Below are positions 1 to 5,011 of a DNA stretch of 6,295 bases, one piece after another. This DNA comes from Bacteroidota bacterium. Its GTDB lineage: Bacteria; Bacteroidota; Bacteroidia; Bacteroidales; JAAYUG01. The position numbers and the translations under genes are program-made. The notes under the pieces are model-generated. The model was not told where the DNA came from. It ran no database searches and was given only the letters and a program-made list of their open reading frames with translations. The stretch spans positions 1-6,295 of the forward strand of contig JAKAMP010000181.1 in the NCBI GenBank assembly GCA_021812865.1, in the 5' to 3' direction. The first letter of the stretch is position 1, and the number at the start of each line of letters is the position of its first letter.

Positions 1-99
1 AGGCATATCGTCGTAGCTCAGACAAATGTTTTTTACCTGGGCGAAAAGAGAAGATACTGACAGGAAAACAGCAATTGAAATCAGGATGATTTTGTTCAT
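1..99 (-). CDS. Exported protein, N-terminal fragment; possible polysaccharide deacetylase
   Basis: The first 33 codons of a minus-strand gene start at the ATG at 99-97 and continue past the left window edge. The translation begins MNKIILISIAVFLSVSSLFAQ, a clear Sec signal peptide (Lys3, hydrophobic core 4-18, likely cleavage at LFA-Q, residues 20/21). The mature protein starts VKNICLSYDDMP. A beta-strand running into S/T-[FY]-DD-x-P is the look of motif 1 of NodB-type polysaccharide deacetylases (family usual form: TFDDGP), where the second Asp binds metal. Only this one motif is visible, so the function is an inference; the reading frame, start and export are much surer. It follows the rhamnosidase gene on the same strand but has its own promoter-like sequence at 121-152, so it is probably transcribed separately as well. 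Another secreted enzyme with an unrelated fold cannot be excluded. Confidence 0.72.
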   Translation of the reverse strand, partial: MNKIILISIAVFLSVSSLFAQVKNICLSYDDMP

Positions 100-120
100 A
101 TGGAATGGGCTAAGATTCCC

Positions 121-152
121 TAAATCTATTAAAAAATGCAGTTCGTGTCAAA
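121..152 (-). promoter_or_regulatory. Bacteroidota-type promoter for the leftward exported protein
   Basis: On the minus strand, TTTG (152-149) is followed after exactly 20 bases by TAGATTTA (128-121). The known Bacteroidota primary-sigma consensus is TTTG, 19-21 bases, TAnnTTTG, so the -33 box is perfect and the -7 box matches at 7 of 8 positions. The start of transcription would fall near 114-117, giving a leader of about 15-18 bases before the ATG at 99. An 11-bp odd palindrome (TTTCC-G-GGAAA, 161-171) lies just upstream of the -33 box and could be an activator site, but it is short. This is the best-matching promoter in the window. Confidence 0.6.
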
Positions 153-229
153 TGGTTCATTTTCCGGGAAACATCTTTCACAGGTATCCTGCATCTCCGG
201 GTTAAAATAGCAGGCCAAGTTCAACCATA

Positions 230-2659
230 TTATTTCGCTACCACCAGGTATTTCCCCGGGCCCACTTCAAAGGCATTGTTTATATACTTCACCCTGGCCG
301 GCTTATGGGTTTCCCGGTTGAGTACCTGGCAGAAGCTATGCAGGTATTCCATGGGAATCCTGATGGTTGCGTGCGATCCATTGGGTATGTCTGTTTCCAG
401 GTAAAAGCCGTTTCCTTTGATCTCCCAGGAGGAGACGATGGGGCCTTTCACCGATTGATAGGTACATTTCACCCATCGTATGTTGCCGGCGGGTTTCGGT
501 GCGATGATGATATGGCTGTAGGCCACCGAATCTTCCGGCTGTGAAATGCCGCCCAGGCCTGCATAAAACCATTCCATCAGGTGACCGAGCATCATATGGT
601 CGTTGGAGGAAGTGGGCAGCGCCGCCCAGCTTTCGGTGAGGGCTGTGGCGCCTTTGCCAAGCTGGTAGCCGTAGCCGGGAACATCGCTCCGGTTATTCAT
701 TTTATAGAGAATATCGGAACGGCCATTGTCGCTCAATACGCGAACCAGGAAATGAAAGCCTATATCGCCCGAGGTGAGTGCATAGTTGTTCCTGCTGATC
801 GAATCGACCAGGTTCTGCAGTACCTTCTCCCTGTCGCTTTTAGGGATCAGTCCGGTGTACAGCGCCATGGCATAAGCCGTTTGACTGCCCGTGGAGCATA
901 CTCCTGTTGCCGGGTTATAGAATTTCCTTAAAAATGCTCGTTTTACTCCTGCAAGCTGCTTCCTGAACCGTCCGAAATCATCCACCTGGCCAAGCATGTC
1001 GGCCACTTTCGAAATGATTTTCAGGTCGTAAAAATAGATCGCCGTAGCCGTTACTGCAAGGGGAGTGAGCTGGGCCCCGCCCGGGGGATTGGGACCCAGG
1101 TCATACCAGTCGCCCAGCCCGTAATTGAGAATGCTATCCTTGGTCCGGCTTCCCAAGTAGTCCACGTATTTCTTCATCATGGGATAAGCCTTTTCAAGCG
1201 TTTCCCTGTCGCCGTACCATTCGTACAACAGCCAGGGAATGATCACCGAGGCGCTTCCCCACTCGGGTGAATCACGGAAGCCGCCCTCGAAATGCACATA
1301 TTCGGGCGCTATGTCGGGAACCAGGCCACTGTCAGCCTGCGAATCCATCATGTCGTTCACTATTTTGGCGTAGAACGAATGGATATCGTAATTGTAATGC
1401 ATGGCCGGGCCTATAAGATAAGTCTGTTCCAGCCAGCCGAGTTTTTCGCGGTGAGGACAGTCGGTTGCGACGCTGGCCATGTTGCTCCGTATGCCCCAGT
1501 TGATGAGGTTGAATATCCGGTTGAACAGTTCATCTGAACAACTGAACGATCCTGCTTCAGGTGCAGAATTCCTGGTGTGCAAAAGCTTCAGTCCGGTGAT
1601 TTCGGTTTTACTGCTGGCTCCTGCCGGTTCAATTATTTCCACATCGGCATAGCGGAAACCATAGTAGGTGAAACGGGGTTTCCATACTTCTTCCTCCTCG
1701 CCCTTCAGGATATAATGCCATTCGTACGGGCCACCGCCGCTTCCCTGGGTAATGTTTCCCTGTTCATTCAGCAACTCATCCGGACGAACGATCACCTCGG
1801 CGCCTTTGGTTCCCTTCACTTTCAGTTCGATGATCCCGGAGGTGTTCTGTCCAAAATCGTAAAGGGTACGACCTGTTTTGGATAAACTGATCTTTCGGGC
1901 ATCGAATTCCTGCATCACCTTTACCGGGTTGTCCTCTTCTGGCGCCAGTTCCCCTATTTTATCGTGAAGGATTACCGGTTCCTTCCAGGCTGAATCGTTG
2001 AACCCGGGCATGTTCCATCCCTGCTGCTCCAGCCGGGCATCATAATCTTCCCCTCCGTATATGCTGCTGTAAGTAATGGGCGAGGGGCTTACCCGGCAAC
2101 TGCGATCCGACAGGATATGCTTTACCGTTCCGTCGCTCATTTCCAGGGCAAGGTTGAAGATCAGCCTCGGGTAGCCGTAGGCCACAACCATCTTCCGGTA
2201 TCGCTCCCGGTTGATGTAGTAGAAGCCGTTTCCCACGATGGCTCCGATCACGTTTTCGCCTTTCCTGATCTGGGGAGTAACATCGAAGGTATTATACAGG
2301 CACCGCTTCTGGTACAGGGTCCAACCCGGAGAGAGAAACCGGTCGCCGATCTTCTGCCCGTTTATATAAAGTTCATATTCTCCCAGCCCGCAAATGCTGA
2401 TGATGGCCTTCTTCACTGTTTCTGTCTCATTGAATTCCTTACGAAACAATGGAACTATTGAACTCTTCTCGCATTTATTCCCCAGTCCGTCCCCGTTTCC
2501 ATGCACCGCGGGCACAACCTTCATACTGTCGGCCAGCTGTTCATAACCAATCCATTTTGCTTTGCCGAAGGCCATTTCCGAAGGTCTGGGTTTATGGAAC
2601 TGGCATCCTGAAAGAGTGATGCCCGCCGCAACCACCAGCAGGATATTTATTCTTTTCAT
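230..2659 (-). CDS. Lipoprotein alpha-L-rhamnosidase, glycoside hydrolase family 78
   Basis: This 809-residue protein should remove terminal alpha-L-rhamnose from plant, algal or microbial glycans by an inverting mechanism (family knowledge). A signal peptide ends in the lipobox LSGC with Cys19, so it is a lipoprotein. Domains in order: N-terminal beta-sandwich with ELYINGQKIGDRFLSPGW (95-113) and GENVIGAIVGNGFY (134-147); a second beta domain with LYDFGQNTSGIIELKVKG (266-283); the (alpha/alpha)6 barrel from about 375 with DCPHREKLGWLEQ (400-412); and a C-terminal beta domain with IIIAPKP (717-723) and IPNGSHATIRIP (758-769). Asp400 and Glu405 occupy the acidic positions of the family signature, Glu405 being the probable general acid; Glu676 in ALTESWAA is the likely base. 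At 809 residues it is at the compact end of the family. No frameshift is seen. The YCII gene lies 30 bp upstream on the same strand, so the two are probably cotranscribed. No SusC/SusD genes are adjacent, so the substrate cannot be read from context. Confidence 0.93.
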   Translation of the reverse strand: MKRINILLVVAAGITLSGCQFHKPRPSEMAFGKAKWIGYEQLADSMKVVPAVHGNGDGLGNKCEKSSIVPLFRKEFNETETVKKAIISICGLGEYELYINGQKIGDRFLSPGWTLYQKRCLYNTFDVTPQIRKGENVIGAIVGNGFYYINRERYRKMVVAYGYPRLIFNLALEMSDGTVKHILSDRSCRVSPSPITYSSIYGGEDYDARLEQQGWNMPGFNDSAWKEPVILHDKIGELAPEEDNPVKVMQEFDARKISLSKTGRTLYDFGQNTSGIIELKVKGTKGAEVIVRPDELLNEQGNITQGSGGGPYEWHYILKGEEEEVWKPRFTYYGFRYADVEIIEPAGASSKTEITGLKLLHTRNSAPEAGSFSCSDELFNRIFNLINWGIRSNMASVATDCPHREKLGWLEQTYLIGPAMHYNYDIHSFYAKIVNDMMDSQADSGLVPDIAPEYVHFEGGFRDSPEWGSASVIIPWLLYEWYGDRETLEKAYPMMKKYVDYLGSRTKDSILNYGLGDWYDLGPNPPGGAQLTPLAVTATAIYFYDLKIISKVADMLGQVDDFGRFRKQLAGVKRAFLRKFYNPATGVCSTGSQTAYAMALYTGLIPKSDREKVLQNLVDSISRNNYALTSGDIGFHFLVRVLSDNGRSDILYKMNNRSDVPGYGYQLGKGATALTESWAALPTSSNDHMMLGHLMEWFYAGLGGISQPEDSVAYSHIIIAPKPAGNIRWVKCTYQSVKGPIVSSWEIKGNGFYLETDIPNGSHATIRIPMEYLHSFCQVLNRETHKPARVKYINNAFEVGPGKYLVVAK

Positions 2660-2689
2660 ATTTCAGATTATTATTTTTCAGTTTTGACT

Positions 2690-3037
2690 TCAGGGATTTC
2701 CGACCTGCCGGATTTCTACACTCGTCCCTTCTCCCCGAAGAATAGGGCATTTCTTTGCCAGCTTTGTCGCCTCATTCATATCCTTTGCCAGGACGATGAT
2801 ATACCCCGCCACCGATTCATTGTTTGAAACGTAGGGCCCTTCTGAAGATTGTTCGTTTGACCGAAGCGTTCTCCCTTCCCGCAGCAAGTGGTTTCCTCCT
2901 CCGGCAAGCTTGCCGGCTTCAGCGATCTCCCCGGTCCATGCCTTCCATTCCTTTAAATATTCCTTCATCTGCAGTTCAGTGGGCTGAAGGGCTTCAGTAA
3001 GGATATCCATGCGGAAAATGAGCACATATTCATTCAT
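2690..3037 (-). CDS. YCII/DGPF-domain small protein
   Basis: This 115-residue cytoplasmic protein starts MNEYVLIFRMD, the usual opening of YCII-related (YciI-like, DGPF) proteins, which fold as dimeric alpha/beta barrels. Further family marks are the WKAW helix (31-34), GKLAGGGNHL (42-51), the DGPF position written as EGPY (66-69), ESVAGYIIVLAKDMNEATKLAKKCP (75-98) and VEIRQV (107-112) at the end. The full fold is present and the length is normal. No biochemical role is established for most members; some occur next to extracytoplasmic-function sigma factors, but none is visible here. The ATG at 3037 is preferred because the family's first strand begins directly at it. The gene ends in TGA 30 bp before the rhamnosidase start and is probably the first gene of that operon. 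A -7-like TAGCTTTG lies 22 bases upstream of the start. Confidence 0.88.
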   Translation of the reverse strand: MNEYVLIFRMDILTEALQPTELQMKEYLKEWKAWTGEIAEAGKLAGGGNHLLREGRTLRSNEQSSEGPYVSNNESVAGYIIVLAKDMNEATKLAKKCPILRGEGTSVEIRQVGNP

Positions 3038-3058
3038 ATTTCCCGTTTTTTATTCCAT

Positions 3059-3066
3059 CAAAGCTA
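3059..3066 (-). promoter_or_regulatory. Candidate -7 element for the YCII-rhamnosidase operon
   Basis: The minus strand reads TAGCTTTG, a perfect match to the Bacteroidota -7 consensus TAnnTTTG, 21 bases before the YCII start codon. The -33 position at the standard 20-base spacing reads GATA rather than TTTG, so this would be a weak or activator-dependent promoter. One copy of the direct repeat AATGATCCTTG (3070-3080) sits immediately upstream, where a regulator could contact it. Confidence 0.42.
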
Positions 3067-3069
3067 AGG

Positions 3070-3135
3070 AATGATCCTTGCCGTTGTATCTCTTAGTGAA
3101 GGAAAAACTCTCATCTTGAAAATCAATGATCCTTG
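3070..3135. repeat. Pair of perfect 11-bp direct repeats (AATGATCCTTG)
   Basis: AATGATCCTTG occurs at 3070-3080 and again at 3125-3135, 55 bp apart start to start, in the intergenic region between the divergent YCII and outer-membrane barrel genes. The first copy also lies in an inverted repeat, AAGGA (3066-3070) with TCCTT (3075-3079). A perfect 11-mer repeat in a region of about 240 bp is unlikely by chance. The copies could be binding sites for a regulator of the leftward operon; this is inference. Confidence 0.5.
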
Positions 3136-3149
3136 TCTTCGGATTACCC

Positions 3150-3177
3150 GTATAATCAATCATCCGCCATATTATAC
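3150..3177. promoter_or_regulatory. Inverted repeat GTATAAT-N14-ATTATAC, possible operator
   Basis: Perfect 7-bp arms (3150-3156 and 3171-3177) are separated by 14 bases, near the middle of the divergent intergenic region. The arm-to-arm centre distance is 21 bp, two helical turns, which suits a dimeric DNA-binding protein. There is no T-run after it, so it is not a terminator. Identity of any regulator is unknown. Confidence 0.33.
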
Positions 3178-3198
3178 TTTCAACCTTGCTGGCTAAAC

Positions 3199-3240
3199 CT
3201 GCTTAATAATTTGTAAACAGTCTGTTAAGCAGTTTGTAAA
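3199..3240. promoter_or_regulatory. Inverted repeat CTGCTTAA/TTAAGCAG with two TTTGTAAA direct repeats
   Basis: Perfect 8-bp arms at 3199-3206 and 3225-3232 enclose an inner dyad AACAG-T-CTGTT (3216-3226) that overlaps the right arm by two bases. TTTGTAAA occurs twice, at 3210-3217 and 3233-3240, each copy preceded by TTAA a few bases upstream, giving two diverged copies of a 15/16-bp motif. The block ends about 40 bp before the outer-membrane barrel start codon, a normal place for regulator sites. Confidence 0.4.
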
Positions 3241-3247
3241 ATCTTTT

Positions 3248-3264
3248 TATATTCGTTGCGAATA
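3248..3264 (+). promoter_or_regulatory. Weak -7-like element and hairpin upstream of the barrel gene
   Basis: TATATTCG (3248-3255) matches the Bacteroidota TAnnTTTG element at 7 of 8 positions, but no TTTG lies 19-21 bases upstream, so the promoter call is tentative. It overlaps a small perfect hairpin, TATTCG-TTG-CGAATA (3250-3264). The 17 bases before the ATG are an A-rich run with CCTAAA repeated, and no Shine-Dalgarno site is seen. Confidence 0.25.
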
Positions 3265-3280
3265 CCTAAAACCTAAACCT

Positions 3281-4627
3281 ATGAAACTTCGCCTGTTGCT
3301 TAGCGCCGGAATGTTATTGTTTTGTTCATTATCACTGATGTCCCAGGCCCCTGCCGATAGCGCGGGAGTGAAAAAGGAAAAGATCAAAACCGGATGGACC
3401 TTTGGGGCCGTGCCCGCGGTTACCTACAGTTCCGACCTTGGTTTTCAGTACGGCGCCGTAGTGAATTTCTTCTATTTTGGCGATGGAAAGACCTACCCCA
3501 AGTACCTGCAGAACATCTATCTCGAATGGTCGCGCTACACCAAGGGCAGCGGCATCAACCAGATCAGGTACGACTCCGAGCACCTGATTCCGGGTGTACG
3601 GGTAAGCGGTGAAGTGAGCTACCTCACCGAGCAGGCGCTTGACTTTTATGGATTCAACGGCTACCAGGCGAACTTCAATTCTGATCTTTCCAACGATAAA
3701 AGCACGGATTATATCTCCAGGATGTACTACCGCATGGACAGGAAGATGTTTAAGGTCCGTGGCGAGTTCATGGGAAACCTTTCCGGCAAACAGCTGCGCT
3801 GGCTGGCCGGCTTCGAATTCAGCAACATCAAGGTGGGAACAGTCGATATTGCCAAACTAAACAAGGGTAAAGACTCAGCCAATATGCTTCCCAATGTTCC
3901 GCTTCTGTATGATGAATATGTGAAATGGGGTATTATTCCCTCAAACCAGGCAAAAGGTGGCAACAATATGCTGCTCAAGCTCGGACTGGTTTACGATACC
4001 CGCGATAATGAGCCCAATCCCATGAAAGGCATCTGGACTGAGCTGCAGTTTCTCCTGGCGCCTTCCTTCCTCGGGAATAAAGATTTTTCGTATACCAAGA
4101 TGGTTCTTACCCACCGCCAGTATTTCACCCTGCTTCCCCAGCGTTTGTCCTTTGCCTACAGGCTGAGCTACCAGGGCAAGCTTACCGGAACCATTCCCTT
4201 CTACATGTTGCCGTTTGAATACAATACGCCGCCGGACTATACGCGCGACGGCTATGGCGGATCACGAACCATTCGCGGTGTTCTGCGCAACCGGGTGGTG
4301 GGCGACGGAGTGGCATTCGGCAACGTGGAACTGCGCTGGAAGTTCGTCCGAACCGTACTCTGGAACCAGAACATATACCTCGCCCTCAGCTCCTTTATCG
4401 ATGGCGGCATGGTGACCAATAAATATAAATTCTCCACCACCGGCGTGCCCCCGGGTGAACTTACCCAATATTTTCCCAATACCGATGAGTCACTGCACAT
4501 GGGTTATGGCGGCGGTTTCCACATTGCCCTGAACGAGAACTTTGTGGTTGCCCTCGACGTGGCCAAAGCCGCGAAGAAAGAGGATGGAAACCTGGGCATC
4601 TATATCGGACTGAACTGGCTGTTCTAG
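3281..4627 (+). CDS. POTRA-less BamA/Omp85-family outer-membrane beta-barrel protein
   Basis: This 448-residue protein has a signal peptide (MKLRLLLSAGMLLFCSLSLMS, likely cleaved before Gln22) and then goes almost straight into a beta-rich region. KTGWTFGAVPAVTYSSDLGF (36-55) resembles a short N-terminal domain found in Bacteroidota surface-antigen proteins (DUF5982 as I recall it). The C-terminal half has the marks of the Bac_surface_Ag barrel: LVYDTRDNEPNPMKGIW (236-252), GYGGSRTIRGV (324-334) at the position of the Omp85 lid-loop VRGF/Y motif, FGNVELRW (346-353), FIDGGMV (372-378), and a terminal Phe448 after alternating polar and hydrophobic residues. No POTRA repeats fit before the barrel, so it is unlikely to be the housekeeping BamA. 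Members without POTRA may act in transport or membrane maintenance; the role here is unknown. The next gene is 384 bp downstream, beyond a repeat block, so cotranscription is uncertain. Confidence 0.86.
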   Translation: MKLRLLLSAGMLLFCSLSLMSQAPADSAGVKKEKIKTGWTFGAVPAVTYSSDLGFQYGAVVNFFYFGDGKTYPKYLQNIYLEWSRYTKGSGINQIRYDSEHLIPGVRVSGEVSYLTEQALDFYGFNGYQANFNSDLSNDKSTDYISRMYYRMDRKMFKVRGEFMGNLSGKQLRWLAGFEFSNIKVGTVDIAKLNKGKDSANMLPNVPLLYDEYVKWGIIPSNQAKGGNNMLLKLGLVYDTRDNEPNPMKGIWTELQFLLAPSFLGNKDFSYTKMVLTHRQYFTLLPQRLSFAYRLSYQGKLTGTIPFYMLPFEYNTPPDYTRDGYGGSRTIRGVLRNRVVGDGVAFGNVELRWKFVRTVLWNQNIYLALSSFIDGGMVTNKYKFSTTGVPPGELTQYFPNTDESLHMGYGGGFHIALNENFVVALDVAKAAKKEDGNLGIYIGLNWLF

Positions 4628-4633
4628 CAAACC

Positions 4634-4682
4634 GTAAATCGGAAATCTAAAATCTAAAATTGCAAATCTAACATCGCGAATC
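4634..4682 (+). repeat. Heptamer array 1: seven units of NNAAATC
   Basis: Starting 7 bases after the barrel stop codon, the sequence divides into seven contiguous 7-bp units, exactly 49 bp: GTAAATC, GGAAATC, TAAAATC, TAAAATT, then GCAAATC, TAACATC and GCGAATC. The core AAATC is kept in four or five of its positions in every unit while the first two bases vary. A second array with the same consensus, orientation and unit count lies at 4848-4896. Degenerate heptamer arrays are known as STRR elements in filamentous cyanobacteria; the parallel is only in form. Confidence 0.8.
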
Positions 4683-4719
4683 GCACCTCTCGCCCTTTTC
4701 CCCATCCCTGAAGAATTCA

Positions 4720-4810
4720 ATCTGCGTTCATCCTCCCGCGGCTACGCCGCATCTGCGTTCCGCCGAAGGCAGACTGTCCGATCTGTGTTCCGCCAGCAGC
4801 GGACAGCGTT
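4720..4810 (+). repeat. Three GC-rich tandem units of about 30 bp with hairpin tails
   Basis: Three units share the head ATCTGyGTTC: 4720-4750 (31 bp), 4751-4780 (30 bp) and 4781-4810 (30 bp); the last two also share CCGCC after it. The tails differ in sequence but each can fold: GCGGC-TAC-GCCGC (4738-4750), GCC-GAA-GGC (4762-4770) and TCCGC-CAGCA-GCGGA (4789-4803). In addition CTGTCCG (4774-4780) pairs perfectly with CGGACAG (4800-4806) across units 2 and 3. The units look like a dispersed intergenic repeat rather than a gene. Confidence 0.7.
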
Positions 4811-4819
4811 CTATTTTTG

Positions 4820-4896
4820 TGATTGGTTATTAGTAATTGATGATTGGTGAAATCGCAAATCGAAAATCGAAAATCTCAAATCGAAAATCTTAAATC
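4820..4896 (+). repeat. Heptamer array 2: four TRATTGG-like plus seven NNAAATC units
   Basis: Units of 7 bp run without a phase break for 77 bp. The first four (4820-4847) are TGATTGG, TTATTAG, TAATTGA, TGATTGG; the remaining seven (4848-4896) follow NNAAATC, including GAAAATC three times. The seven-unit part is 49 bp long, the same as array 1. The consensus switch at 4848 in perfect phase suggests two related heptamer families joined by slippage or by repeated insertion. Confidence 0.78.
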
Positions 4897-4975
4897 TGCA
4901 TTACCGCCGGCCCGTAAGACCTTTTCTCCCGGACTGTAACCTCCTTTTCCAATTCCGTAATGATGCGAATGTTCT

Positions 4976-4983
4976 TACCTTTG
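4976..4983 (+). promoter_or_regulatory. Candidate -7 element for amj
   Basis: TACCTTTG is a perfect TAnnTTTG match, 28 bases upstream of the amj start codon. It would give a leader of roughly 20-25 bases. The -33 position lacks TTTG (the bases near 4952-4955 read ATTC), so strength is uncertain. It lies outside the repeat block, so amj probably has its own promoter rather than relying on the barrel gene. Confidence 0.42.
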
Positions 4984-5011
4984 CCGCTTCATCTAAATCA
5001 TTCTTTATACC

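Larger units (their letters stand above)
4628..5011. other. Gene-free 384-bp gap built mostly of ordered repeats
   Basis: The gap between the barrel gene and amj holds, in order: a seven-unit heptamer array (4634-4682), a short spacer, three GC-rich 30-bp units (4720-4810), an 11-unit heptamer stretch (4820-4896), and about 115 bp of ordinary sequence with a -7 element for amj. Open frames crossing the region only translate the repeats. No RNA gene is recognised. Confidence 0.8.

Noticed and set aside
181..191. CAGG-TAT-CCTG hairpin downstream of the rhamnosidase gene
   Set aside because: Only four base pairs and no T-run on the minus strand, so it does not support a terminator.
581..931. 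Plus-strand 116-codon open frame inside the rhamnosidase gene
   Set aside because: It is antisense to a well-supported GH78 coding region and its translation shows no recognisable domain or signal.
4490..4720. Minus-strand 76-codon open frame across the barrel C-terminus and heptamer array 1
   Set aside because: Half of it is antisense to the barrel gene and the rest translates the heptamer repeats; no start context or recognisable family.
4774..4819. Stem CTGTCCG/CGGACAG followed by a run of five T, as a terminator of the barrel gene
   Set aside because: The T-run begins seven bases after the stem, the loop is 19 bases, and the arms belong to the 30-bp repeats about 150 bp past the stop codon; better explained as part of the repeat.
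4634..4896. Reading the repeat block as a CRISPR array
   Set aside because: The units are contiguous 7-mers and 30-mers without unique spacers between identical repeats, and no cas genes are present.
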